Shown: positions 24,138 through 32,586 of the stretch, piece by piece
Numbering within the stretch: the first letter of the stretch is position 1
Layout: the number at the start of each line of letters is the position of its first letter
NCBI GenBank assembly: GCA_905233645.1
Contig: CAJODZ010000002.1
Coordinates: forward strand, 68,366-104,432
Length of the DNA: 36,067 bases
DNA from: an uncultured Synergistales bacterium
Lineage (GTDB): Bacteria > Synergistota > Synergistia > Synergistales > Aminobacteriaceae
Direction: 5' to 3'
Position numbers and translations under genes: made by a program
Notes under the pieces: generated by a model
Databases searched by the model: none
What the model saw: the letters and a program-made list of their open reading frames with translations, nothing else
Told to the model about the DNA's origin: nothing

Positions 24138-25175
24138 TTATTTTTTACTAACGGCTTCGCGGAGAACGTTTTTAATTGCGTCGTCTTTAGCTAAATCAAA
24201 AGCGGTATCGCCAACACAATTTTTAGCTTTTAAAGTTGCTCCGGCTTTGATTAAAGTTTTTATTATTTCGGGGTTAGTGCTGTTCATTGCAGCGTACATT
24301 AAAGCTGTGTAGCCTAAACTCGTTTTTAAATTTATTTTGGCTTCAGCCTTAATCAACATTTTTACGATTTCAGGGTTATCATTATTCATCGTAGCAAACA
24401 TTAAAGCCGTTTCGCCGTTTTCAACGCCAGCATCAACATCGAGCAAAACTTTTTTATTTTCAGGGTCGTTGTTATTTTCATTGTCGCTTAAATCAATTTT
24501 TGCGTTTACGTTTGCACCGGCTGCCAATAAACTTTTTACAATTTTGGAATTTCCATTTTTAGCGGCGTACATTAAAGCGGTCATACTATTTTTATCCCTA
24601 GCGTTAATTCTTGCGCCCCTGCTGATTAAAGTTTTTATAACTCTTGAGATATCAGGATTAGAAATATTTTCAGAACACTTCATTAAAACGCTTTTGCCCT
24701 CTTCATTGACAGCGTTGACGTTAGCTCCTGCTTTTATAAGTTCTTGAATTTTTTGCGGCTTAGTATCTGGTGATGACACTGCCTGGAATAAATCAGCGTC
24801 AAAATTTTTCTCACTCGTGATGTTTTGAACGTCTTGCGTTGTATTTTCAGGAGTGCTGTCAAAAATCTCAGGGCTTAAATTTTCCTCGACCGCGATATTT
24901 TGAACATCTTGCGTTGTATTTTCAGGAGTGTTGTCAAAAACTTCGGGGGCTAAATTCTCCTTAACCGCGATATTTTGAACATCTGTTATATTTTCAGGAG
25001 TGCTGTTAAAAACTTCAGGGCTTAAATTCTCCTCGTTTTTAATTTCGGGATTTTCATGCACAGCCGTGTTTATGGTTTTTGCGTGTTTTAGAAAACCTTT
25101 TTTAGAAAAGCTAAACGCAATGTATAAAACGACCGCGAATATAATTATGACCATTAAAATTATTTTGATACTCAT
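24138..25175 (-). CDS. Membrane-anchored ankyrin-repeat protein
   Basis: The 345-residue product has an N-terminal transmembrane helix (about 4-24, IILMVIIIFAVVLYIAF) followed by a Lys-rich patch, so it is anchored with a large soluble part. Residues 49-122 are three near-identical 24-25-residue units (ENLSPEVF...TPEN...DVQNIAV), probably an unstructured spacer. From about 128 on are about five ankyrin repeats (IQELIKAGANVNA; MTALMYAAKNGNSKIV; ETALMFATMNNDNPEIV; YTALMYAAMNSTNPEII), one holding an inserted acidic loop (DLSDNENNNDPEN). Ankyrin repeats bind proteins; the partner is unknown. ATG 25175 follows AGGAG by 14 nt. It is separated by about 70 bp from the transporter gene cluster and has its own terminator. 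Confidence 0.88.
   Translation of the reverse strand: MSIKIILMVIIIFAVVLYIAFSFSKKGFLKHAKTINTAVHENPEIKNEENLSPEVFNSTPENITDVQNIAVKENLAPEVFDNTPENTTQDVQNIAVEENLSPEIFDSTPENTTQDVQNITSEKNFDADLFQAVSSPDTKPQKIQELIKAGANVNAVNEEGKSVLMKCSENISNPDISRVIKTLISRGARINARDKNSMTALMYAAKNGNSKIVKSLLAAGANVNAKIDLSDNENNNDPENKKVLLDVDAGVENGETALMFATMNNDNPEIVKMLIKAEAKINLKTSLGYTALMYAAMNSTNPEIIKTLIKAGATLKAKNCVGDTAFDLAKDDAIKNVLREAVSKK
24810..25031 (-). repeat. In-frame 75-bp tandem repeat inside the ankyrin gene
   Basis: Three consecutive units of 72, 75 and 75 bp encode the 24-25-residue spacer motif. Phrases such as TATTTTCAGGAGTG (plus strand) recur in each. Because the unit is a multiple of three, copy-number change would lengthen or shorten the spacer without breaking the frame. 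Confidence 0.8.
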
Positions 25176-25245
25176 TTAAAAATAAAAAACTCCTGTTCAA
25201 TCGAAAAATTAAAAATTACCGCGCAATTATAGCAATAGTCTGATT

Positions 25246-25638
25246 TTATCTAGGAGCAGGCAAAATATAATTATCAGATCCAGACGCTAACGCCGGTAAA
25301 TTTATCATGATATCTCGGCTGAAAGCTGGTTTTATAATTTTTCCGAGCGTTCTTATAATTTTGCCGTCAGTCCCGAAAATTTCAGCCTCAAATTCAAATT
25401 CAGCCCCAACCGTTTTTACAACAGCTCTTTCACGCGGTAATAATTCAACAACTTCGCCGCCGTTAATTTTTACATTGACTTGTTCAAGCGGCCTGTAATC
25501 CTCAAAACTTTTGTTATCTAAAAATATCTGATGTTCACGACCAATATAAAATAACCAGACACCTAACGCGGCTAAACCAGTAATTAAAATTATCCGCTGT
25601 GTCCAACGCATTAAAAATTTCAAAAACCGAATAAACAT
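25246..25638 (-). CDS. Small membrane-anchored protein at the end of the importer operon
   Basis: A 130-residue protein with a basic N-terminus, one transmembrane helix (about 13-32, TQRIILITGLAALGVWLFYI) and a beta-rich extracytoplasmic part (VNVKINGGEVVELLPRERAV). It most resembles the uncharacterised small proteins that I recall lying next to BmpA-type permease genes in spirochaetes and Synergistota (possibly DUF6672), but I cannot verify this. ATG 25638 follows GGAGG by 13 nt and lies 42 bp after the permease gene, so cotranscription is likely. A helper or assembly role for the transporter is an inference from position only. Confidence 0.75.
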   Translation of the reverse strand: MFIRFLKFLMRWTQRIILITGLAALGVWLFYIGREHQIFLDNKSFEDYRPLEQVNVKINGGEVVELLPRERAVVKTVGAEFEFEAEIFGTDGKIIRTLGKIIKPAFSRDIMINLPALASGSDNYILPAPR

Positions 25639-25680
25639 TTTTTAAATATGGCCTCCGAATTTATATTTAAATTTTAATTT

Positions 25681-26856
25681 TCAAATATCGCTGTCCAAAT
25701 TTTTATGAGCAAATTTGCTTTCACGATTACGTTTTAACGCATGAATTACTAAAGACAGAGCTATTATCCCGTACGATACAAAAACTCTAAAATATTCCCC
25801 TATTTGTGCGTCTCCGATTAAATTTTTACCGGCATTAGGCGCAACAATAAACATCAAGTGAAAAAGAATTACTCCCATGAAAACATTTTTAATAGTTGCA
25901 CGCGAAACACTTGCTCCGCCGATTAACAATGCCGCAATCGAAAACATACCTGCTTGGTCATGGCCATTGTATGTATTTAACGTCCCCATGTTTTGCAAAT
26001 AAATTATTTGTCCGTAACAAGCGAGCACCGTTGAAATTACAATCGCGATAATTCTTGTACGGTTTACGGCTATCCCTGAAAAATTTGCAACGTCCTGATT
26101 TTGTCCGATAGCTTTCATATCGTGGCCGAGCTTTGTATTTCTGAACCAGACAATTAAAATACAAAACACTCCGATTACTAAAAGCGTCGCTAAAGGAATT
26201 TTAATTATTCCATTGAAAAACGGTAGCTCAAATAATATAAACGGATTTGAAGAATTATTCAGGTTGACGCTTAAAAAATCTTTTGTCTTTTCAGTGCCTG
26301 CGATTACCGTCGGGATTAAATTATCAAGCACGCCCCTAATTCCATTTAAGCTCAACGAATTTTTAACACCATATCCGCGCGAAAGTAATAATGCGTTGCT
26401 CGTCAACGGTATAATCCAGCCCATGAAATATAAAACGAATAATTGATACACTCCGTTAATAAAGAAGCCTAAAATATATGACGTTACCATTTCGCGGCCT
26501 TTAGCTTTATTTAAGACATAGCCGCAGAAAATTCCTAAAATTATTGCTATCGGAGTTCCTATTAACATCGCTAAAATAACCGCAGGTATTCCAACAACAC
26601 CCCAATCGCAAATAAATAATAAACCTATCTGTCCGGCCATCGCTCCTAAAACCATGCCAAAATTTAAACCCATACCGGCCATGACTGGAATTAAGAGCGA
26701 CAAAATTAAAAATGCATTACGGCCAATTCGCGTCAATAATTCCTGAATTAAATATTCCGCTGAAAATCCTGATAAAGGAATTGCAAAACAAGATACGACT
26801 ATAAAAATTACAGGGACTAAATTATTTATTATCAAGTTGAAAATTTTACGCAACAT
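25681..26856 (-). CDS. ABC transporter permease, BmpA/Nup-type (second)
   Basis: A 391-residue inner-membrane permease of the branched-chain/sugar-type superfamily (BPD_transp_2). About nine to ten hydrophobic segments alternate with short loops, and the coupling segment near MKAIGQNQDVANFSGIAVNRT precedes the final membrane block with ALLIGGASVSRATIKN. The pair of permeases, together with the double ATPase, gives the layout of nucleoside (Nup) or BmpA-type importers. ATG 26856 comes 14 bp after the first permease. The ribosome site is weak (GAG at 12 nt). Substrate is probably a nucleoside or related compound, not established. Confidence 0.88.
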   Translation of the reverse strand: MLRKIFNLIINNLVPVIFIVVSCFAIPLSGFSAEYLIQELLTRIGRNAFLILSLLIPVMAGMGLNFGMVLGAMAGQIGLLFICDWGVVGIPAVILAMLIGTPIAIILGIFCGYVLNKAKGREMVTSYILGFFINGVYQLFVLYFMGWIIPLTSNALLLSRGYGVKNSLSLNGIRGVLDNLIPTVIAGTEKTKDFLSVNLNNSSNPFILFELPFFNGIIKIPLATLLVIGVFCILIVWFRNTKLGHDMKAIGQNQDVANFSGIAVNRTRIIAIVISTVLACYGQIIYLQNMGTLNTYNGHDQAGMFSIAALLIGGASVSRATIKNVFMGVILFHLMFIVAPNAGKNLIGDAQIGEYFRVFVSYGIIALSLVIHALKRNRESKFAHKNLDSDI

Positions 26857-26870
26857 CTTATTTAATCACT

Positions 26871-27989
26871 CTACCTTTCAGCCCGTGCTTTTCTCGTTAA
26901 AGCATAGACGATAATCCCATTGCTGACGATTAAACGAATTACTTCCGACATATCCGATTGAAAAATATTATTTATTACGGGCGGTGTCATTGTTAAAATC
27001 CCTTGAAATAAAAACGTACCGATGATGACATTCAAAATCCCTGCTTTATTAACAGTCGCTCCGCCTAACAAAATCGATGCTACCGCAGGCAATGCCATAT
27101 AAAACGGCCCCATGTAAAGCTGAATAAATCCAAAACCCTGTTCATAAACGATTATGCCGACAGCTCCTAAAACTGTTGAAAGCATTACGGAAATCGTGCG
27201 CATCTTATTTACATTAACACCTGACGCGCGCGCAAAATCAGGATTTGAACCAGCCGCCGTTAAAGCTGTGCCTGTCTTTGTACGCATGAAAAGCCATACT
27301 AAAAAAGCTACGACCGCGAAAAAAATCAGCATTCCGCCAGGAATATATAAACGTTCGTTGACGTGAAAACCTAATGAATTGCTCAAGACGTGCAACCAAA
27401 ATCCATCAACGCTGATCGAAGTTCGTAAACCCGTTCCGGCATATCCCCAAACCATGACAGGATTTTTTAACGGCAGCAAAAGCCAAGCTATACACATGAA
27501 CGATACTGATGAAAAACCGACGTAAGTCGCAATCATCATCTCATCGCCTTTGACAAAATTTAATAATATCCCGTAAAGCCAGCCCAAAATTAAAGCAATC
27601 GGAATTGAAAATATAATCGCCGCTGAAAATATAAAAGCTTCTCTGTGTGCATTAACAAAATTTGCGTCAATCCATGTTAAAAAATTATATTGACCTGCAA
27701 AATTTATCACGCTTGAAATGATTTCGCCGTTAAATTCTATCGAAAGCACAGCTCCTAATAAGCCGGCTATAATTCCTAAAGGCAACCCAAAATTTAAACC
27801 GCACCCAGACTGTATCATAGGTATCATAGCTAAAACTAATACGCCGTTCATCGCAAATCTTTCGAGTATTTGTGATATCGAAACATCAATCTGAACTCCA
27901 ACAAACGGCGCAACCGAAAATAATGCTATTAAAAATAACGCGATTATAATTCTTGGCCAGCCTGTATTTTGAATAAACTTGCTCAACAT
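26871..27989 (-). CDS. ABC transporter permease, BmpA/Nup-type (first)
   Basis: A 372-residue polytopic membrane protein of the same superfamily as its neighbour. It has an N-terminal helix (RIIIALFLIALFSVAPFVG), the Gly-rich GLNFGLPLGIIAGLLGA segment, and the coupling segment LTAAGSNPDFARASGVNVNKM before VASILLGGATVNKAGILN. It probably forms a heterodimer with the second permease. ATG 27989 lies nine bases after the ATPase stop; the ribosome site GGAGG is inside the end of the ATPase gene, 14 nt from the ATG. Confidence 0.88.
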   Translation of the reverse strand: MLSKFIQNTGWPRIIIALFLIALFSVAPFVGVQIDVSISQILERFAMNGVLVLAMIPMIQSGCGLNFGLPLGIIAGLLGAVLSIEFNGEIISSVINFAGQYNFLTWIDANFVNAHREAFIFSAAIIFSIPIALILGWLYGILLNFVKGDEMMIATYVGFSSVSFMCIAWLLLPLKNPVMVWGYAGTGLRTSISVDGFWLHVLSNSLGFHVNERLYIPGGMLIFFAVVAFLVWLFMRTKTGTALTAAGSNPDFARASGVNVNKMRTISVMLSTVLGAVGIIVYEQGFGFIQLYMGPFYMALPAVASILLGGATVNKAGILNVIIGTFLFQGILTMTPPVINNIFQSDMSEVIRLIVSNGIIVYALTRKARAER

Positions 27990-27998
27990 TTTTTAAAA

Positions 27999-29714
27999 TT
28001 ATTCCTCCATGTCTAATATATTCAAATCCGAACGTTGACCCGTCATTAAAATTCCAAACTCTTCAGCAGGACTTGCCGCCGGTAAAATTCCAGCTATGCG
28101 CCCACTGTTTACTATAGCGACACGATTACAAATGCTCCGTAATTCTTCAAGCTCCGAACTTGTAATAATAATCGTTGTCCCGTGTTGTCTGTTATATTCG
28201 AGTAAAGTATCAAGGACTAAATTTTTCGCGCCGATGTCAATTCCTCTTGTTGGCTCGCAGATTAACAAAATTTCAGGCTCTAAGACGAACGCGCGCGCTA
28301 AACAAATTTTTTGCTGATTACCTCCTGAAAGTTCGCCGGCTTTTTGATTTACGCCTGTGCATTTTATATTTAAAGCCTCGACAAAATATTCAGCTGTTTT
28401 TTTCATGGCGTGTTCATTTCTAATCTGGAATATGTACGGAATGCCTAATAAAAATTTTCCCTGCGTCTGCATTGCTGTAAAAGCGATATTCCAATATAGA
28501 GGCTCATCAAGCAATAAACCTAAACCGCGCCGGTCTTCAGATACGAATGCCATTTTCCTATTTAACGCCGCTTTAGGCTTGTTTAAATTTAAACGGCGGC
28601 CAAGCACTTTCACTTTCCCTCCGGCAGGATATAAACCCATTATTCCATTTGCGATACCAATTTTGCCATGACCAGCAAGCCCGCCAATTCCGAAAATTTC
28701 GCCGCGCTTAACTTCAAATGAGACATCCGTAACATTTTCGCCAGGCATATTTACCCACAAGTGCTCAACTTTTAAAGCGTTCTTAGTCTTTTTAGGTTTA
28801 GCCTGCTGTAATTCTTGATTGTCATCTAAAAAATTCTGTTCTGTTATTGCGAAATCATTAAAATCATCATAATTTTTACGGCCAACCATTAACGAAGCAA
28901 TTTCCCTAGTTGAATATTTAAACGCCGGCGCGTCGCTGATTAACTTACCGTCACGCAAAACGATAATTCTGCTGCATAAATCCTTTACCTCATCGAGCCT
29001 ATGTGAAATAAATACGATAGAAATTCCGGAGTTAGCCAATTTTTGCAAAGCGTTTAATAAAATTTCGGCTTCGCTCTCTGCTAAAACGGCTGTCGGCTCA
29101 TCAAGGAATAATAAACGTGTTTTTTCGCGGTCAATTTCACGGGCAATTTCGATAAATTGTTTATAACCGACGGGCATCTCTTTTATTAACATGTCTGGAT
29201 TTATATTAACGCCTAATTTATGAATTGCGTTACGCGAGCGTTGTTTCATGGCGTTGTAATCAAGAGTAGCAATTCTTTCGCTGAAGACGTAATTTAACAA
29301 CGACGGATTTAAAATTTCGCGGTTCAATAAAATATTTTCCGTTGCTGTAAAACCAGGTATCAGCGAAAATTCTTGATGTACCATTCCAATTCCGGCGGCT
29401 AAGGCTTGTTCAGGTTTTGTAAAATTTATCTGCTTACCGTCTAAAAATATTTTTCCGTCGTAACCGCCTGTTGAATTTATGACCGGCATTCCGAACAAAA
29501 TATTTAACAGTGTCGATTTACCTGCGCCGTTTTCACCGACTAAGCCTATAATTTCGCCGCTGCGGATTTCAAAAGAGATATCGTTTAAAACTCTATTCCC
29601 GTAAAAATCTTTACCGACACGTTCAAGTTTCAGGAGTGGTGTTTTATTCAAATTTAAATTACTATTTTCAGCATTGTCGTTATGGTAATTATTATTTTTT
29701 TCCAAACTTGCCAA
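27999..29714 (-). CDS. ABC transporter ATPase with two nucleotide-binding domains, BmpA/Nup-type
   Basis: The 571-residue protein fuses two ATPase domains, as in RbsA and NupA/YufO relatives. Domain 1 has Walker A GENGAGKST, Q-loop MVHQEFSL, a degenerate signature (MPVGYKQFIEI) and Walker B LLFLDEPTAVL. Domain 2 has a degenerate Walker A (GLAGHGKIGIANG), a good signature ELSGGNQQKI and Walker B LLICEPTRGID. This asymmetry is normal for the family. The start is TTG at 29714, about 7 nt after GAGGTG. A rho-independent hairpin lies about 30-70 bp upstream. The solute-binding lipoprotein expected at the head of such an operon is absent: the upstream gene is the surface protein, so the binding protein must be encoded elsewhere. 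Confidence 0.9.
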   Translation of the reverse strand: MASLEKNNNYHNDNAENSNLNLNKTPLLKLERVGKDFYGNRVLNDISFEIRSGEIIGLVGENGAGKSTLLNILFGMPVINSTGGYDGKIFLDGKQINFTKPEQALAAGIGMVHQEFSLIPGFTATENILLNREILNPSLLNYVFSERIATLDYNAMKQRSRNAIHKLGVNINPDMLIKEMPVGYKQFIEIAREIDREKTRLLFLDEPTAVLAESEAEILLNALQKLANSGISIVFISHRLDEVKDLCSRIIVLRDGKLISDAPAFKYSTREIASLMVGRKNYDDFNDFAITEQNFLDDNQELQQAKPKKTKNALKVEHLWVNMPGENVTDVSFEVKRGEIFGIGGLAGHGKIGIANGIMGLYPAGGKVKVLGRRLNLNKPKAALNRKMAFVSEDRRGLGLLLDEPLYWNIAFTAMQTQGKFLLGIPYIFQIRNEHAMKKTAEYFVEALNIKCTGVNQKAGELSGGNQQKICLARAFVLEPEILLICEPTRGIDIGAKNLVLDTLLEYNRQHGTTIIITSSELEELRSICNRVAIVNSGRIAGILPAASPAEEFGILMTGQRSDLNILDMEE

Positions 29715-29746
29715 AAAAAATCACCTCTATAATTTCAAAAATACAC

Positions 29747-29788
29747 ATAAAAAAGGAATGCTCTTTAATTTAAATGATAGCACTCCTT
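29747..29788 (-). terminator. Hairpin with T-run just upstream of the importer operon
   Basis: On the minus strand AAGGAGTGCT (29788-29779) pairs fully (one G-U) with AGCATTCCTT (29762-29753), followed by TTTTTTAT. It is a well-formed intrinsic terminator only about 35 bp before the ATPase start. It may be a second terminator of the surface-protein gene, or an attenuator in the importer leader. Confidence 0.7.
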
Positions 29789-29833
29789 GAAAATTTGATT
29801 AAATTTCATAATTATTGCGTTTGCAAAATTAAA

Positions 29834-29874
29834 TTCCCCAATCCATAAACGCTAATAACAGCTAGGACGGGGAA
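29834..29874 (-). terminator. Likely terminator of the surface-protein gene
   Basis: TTCCCC (29834-29839) pairs with GGGGAA (29869-29874), extended by A/T pairs outside. It lies about 30 bp after the stop at 29906. The T tract is better on the plus strand than on the minus strand, so it may act weakly. Confidence 0.55.
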
Positions 29875-29905
29875 TTTTTAATTTATAGGAGGATACTCTT
29901 ATTAT

Positions 29906-32368
29906 TTATTTCTTTTTCAAAAGTAACACAGCTCCCAAAATTGCAAAGCCTGAAACTAAATTCAACGCGACAGTATTACAACCACCGCCGCCGCCTCCTC
30001 CTCCACCACTAGAAGCTTCGTTTATCTTAACACTGAATGATTTTGTAGTCGTAGCACCAGTTGCTCCATTGACAATTAGCGAGAAGTAATAAGTTTTCGC
30101 ATTCTTTGGCGTACCGCGTAAATATGCTGCATCGTCCTCAGCGAACAGAGTGCCTTTTACGAGATGAATACCGTCTTCGTCTTCAGTTGGAGGATTTCCG
30201 TCGTATGTCCACTCGTATGGAGCTAAGTCGCCTGAAACTATGACAAAATCGCTATACGCTTCGCCGACTGTCCCTTCTTTGAATGTGTAAAGTATTTCGA
30301 TATCGTCATCAGAATTACTATCAGAAACTACGATTGTGTAATATTTGGTGCTAGAGTATCCGTCATCGTCAGTAACCGTAATTGAAAAATCATACGTATC
30401 GGCAGTTTGTAAATTACCGCTTAATGTAAGAGTTGAACCGGACGGCGTAAAAGTTAGGTCTTCCGGATAATTTCCAGAATATGTCCAGGAATAAGAGCCT
30501 GAGCCTCCCGACGCTGTGAGTGTCCCGTAATAACTTGAATATTGGGTAACTTCGCTTTCTAATGAGCCGCTGATTGAAGGAGTATCGCGCGTAACAGATA
30601 TTCTATACGTTGTCGTTGCTGTGTTAGTGCTATCGTTAGCGTCAGTAAGAGTAACCGTTATGTCATCAAAAGTTCCTGCCTCATTAGCTGAACCGCTTAA
30701 AATGTACGTGCTGCCTGTTGCTGATACCGGGAATGTTAAGCCGCTTGGCAATTTTCCGGAATATGACCAGATATAAGAACCAGAACCGCCCGACGCTGTA
30801 AACGTATGTGAAAAGTTTTCATACTGTTCTAATAGTGTCATAGCATCTGATGAACCGCTTATGCTTACAGGTGAACTGTTATTATTTACAGTTATAACGT
30901 ACGAACCGCTTGCTTCATTACCGTCGCTGTCTTTTACAGTAACAATTATTCCCTCAAATTTTCCAGTTCCGGTCGGCGAACCGCTCAAAGTATAACTGCT
31001 GCCCGTTGCTGAAGTTGGGAATGTTAAACCTCCTGGCAACGTTCCAGAATACGACCAAGTGTAAGAGCCTGTACCTCCTGAAGCCGTGAGCGTGCTTGAA
31101 TAACTTGTATTGCGCGTTGCTAAGCTGTCGAGAGTACCACTGATTTTTAAATCCGATACTGCGGCACTTACATATATGGAATACGTATTACTTGTCGTTT
31201 TGCCGTTGCTGTCCGAAAGAGTAACTTTAATATTTTCAAAATTTCCGGTTTCTGTCGGTGAGCCGTCTAATATGTATTGGTTACCTGACTGCGAAAACTC
31301 TAAACCTTTTGGCAACGTCCCGGAATGCGCCCAAATGTAAGAGCCAGAACCGCCTGTTGCCGTGAGTGTACTTGAGTAACTTGCATACTGTGTCGCTGTA
31401 CTTGTTAAAGAACCGCTTATGCTTAAACCCGAATTTCTCTCATTTACTGTTATAGTGTAAGAGCCTTGAGCTGTTTTGCCGTTGCTGTCCGTAACAGTAA
31501 CGTAGATATTTTCAAAAATTCCTGTTTTTGTAGGTAAACCGCTCAAAGTATACGTACTGCCCGTTGCTGAAGTTGGGAATGATAAACCATTTGGCAAAGT
31601 CCCAGAGTACGACCAAGTGTAAGAGCCGCTACCACCTGTTGCTGTAAGTGTGCTGACATAACCCGAAAGAAGCGAAGTAGTACTTTCAAGAGAACCGCTT
31701 ATTTCAAGGTCTTCAGGCTCGTCTTTATCTTTGATTGATACAGTGAATGTTTTCGTCGCTGTTTTATCATAATAATCGGTAACAGTAACGTTAAAAGTAT
31801 AATCGTCTGCAACATCAGGAGTTCCGCTTAAAGTATATCTATTGCTAGAGCTTTTGAAATCCAAATTTGAAGGTTTATTACCTGAATATGTAAAAGTATA
31901 TGGACTTGTTCCGCCTGTCGCCGTTATATAACTTGAATACGGTGTACCTACTGTGCCTGTGCTTGTAAACGAACCATAAATTGACGGTGGGTCAGGTTCA
32001 TCGCCTGTTATCGTAACAGAGAACGAGCCAGAACATGTATTAGTTACGCCATCGTTATCCCATTCCATCCACGAGACAAGAGCTTCAAAGTCATATGTTC
32101 CGATTTTTTTAGGTGTTCCGCTAAGATATAAACAACCTAAACCAGTCTGTAACTCAAGGCCAGGCGGTAACTCACCAGTGTACTCGACAGAATAGGAATA
32201 CATAGTCGTATAGCCTACAATCTTTACATTATTGTTGTAATACCAGTTGTCTACTTCACCGTCCGCGAATGTTCCAGACAAAGAGCATTTCAAACCGAAT
32301 GCACTCGAAGCCGCTAACAAAACAAACGCCATACAAATAATAAAACATGCTGAAAGTTTCTTGTTCAT
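29906..32368 (-). CDS. Surface protein with Ig-like (He_PIG) repeats and a Synerg-CTERM-like tail
   Basis: From ATG 32368 (7 nt after AAGGAGG) the 820-residue product has a signal peptide (MNKKLSACFIICMAFVLLAA). About eight repeats of 85-95 residues follow, each with the putative-Ig pattern SGSL, then Y-S-TLTATGGSGSY-W-YSG-LP-GL-F, LSG-PT and V-DSNGKT. The C-terminus is nine Gly, one Cys, then a hydrophobic helix (LNLVSGFAILGAVLLL) and KKK. That layout is the sorting signal described in Synergistota, so the protein should be exported and then anchored or processed near the tail. Adhesion or surface-layer roles are plausible. A longer in-frame reading to 32455 is rejected for lack of a signal and ribosome site. 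A promoter candidate lies near 32653-32658 on the minus strand. Confidence 0.88.
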   Translation of the reverse strand: MNKKLSACFIICMAFVLLAASSAFGLKCSLSGTFADGEVDNWYYNNNVKIVGYTTMYSYSVEYTGELPPGLELQTGLGCLYLSGTPKKIGTYDFEALVSWMEWDNDGVTNTCSGSFSVTITGDEPDPPSIYGSFTSTGTVGTPYSSYITATGGTSPYTFTYSGNKPSNLDFKSSSNRYTLSGTPDVADDYTFNVTVTDYYDKTATKTFTVSIKDKDEPEDLEISGSLESTTSLLSGYVSTLTATGGSGSYTWSYSGTLPNGLSFPTSATGSTYTLSGLPTKTGIFENIYVTVTDSNGKTAQGSYTITVNERNSGLSISGSLTSTATQYASYSSTLTATGGSGSYIWAHSGTLPKGLEFSQSGNQYILDGSPTETGNFENIKVTLSDSNGKTTSNTYSIYVSAAVSDLKISGTLDSLATRNTSYSSTLTASGGTGSYTWSYSGTLPGGLTFPTSATGSSYTLSGSPTGTGKFEGIIVTVKDSDGNEASGSYVITVNNNSSPVSISGSSDAMTLLEQYENFSHTFTASGGSGSYIWSYSGKLPSGLTFPVSATGSTYILSGSANEAGTFDDITVTLTDANDSTNTATTTYRISVTRDTPSISGSLESEVTQYSSYYGTLTASGGSGSYSWTYSGNYPEDLTFTPSGSTLTLSGNLQTADTYDFSITVTDDDGYSSTKYYTIVVSDSNSDDDIEILYTFKEGTVGEAYSDFVIVSGDLAPYEWTYDGNPPTEDEDGIHLVKGTLFAEDDAAYLRGTPKNAKTYYFSLIVNGATGATTTKSFSVKINEASSGGGGGGGGGCNTVALNLVSGFAILGAVLLLKKK

Positions 32369-32412
32369 TAAAAAACCTCCTTGAATATATAGCACAAAAT
32401 AAATAACCGAAC

Positions 32413-32453
32413 GAGTGAGGCCGGTGCTAGAGAAAATTTTTTCAGCCTCACTC
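32413..32453 (-). promoter_or_regulatory. Leader hairpin of the surface-protein gene
   Basis: GAGTGAGGC (32413-32421) pairs perfectly with GCCTCACTC (32445-32453), nine pairs, 23-nt loop. It lies about 45 bp upstream of the surface-protein start. There is no strong T tract after it on the minus strand, so a regulatory or stabilising hairpin fits better than a terminator. Confidence 0.55.
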
Positions 32454-32570
32454 ACTACATGCGCAAAAAATTTTTAAGACCTCGTTTGATAATCACCGCC
32501 CAGCTAAACTCACAAAAAGCAAGCGCAGACTTTCAATACAATAAAAAATAAACAGTCTTAAATCCCCCTG

Positions 32571-32579
32571 TGCTATAAT
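32571..32579 (+). promoter_or_regulatory. Extended -10 promoter of the candidate small RNA
   Basis: TGC plus TATAAT (32574-32579) is a perfect extended -10 element. The GGG at 32587 lies about 8 nt after it, a suitable transcription start. No good -35 hexamer is seen at the usual distance, which extended -10 promoters can tolerate. Confidence 0.5.
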
Positions 32580-32586
32580 TCAGCTA

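Noticed and set aside
32369-32455. Longer N-terminus for the surface protein
   Set aside because: The extension lacks a ribosome site and would bury the signal peptide; ATG 32368 has AAGGAGG at proper distance.
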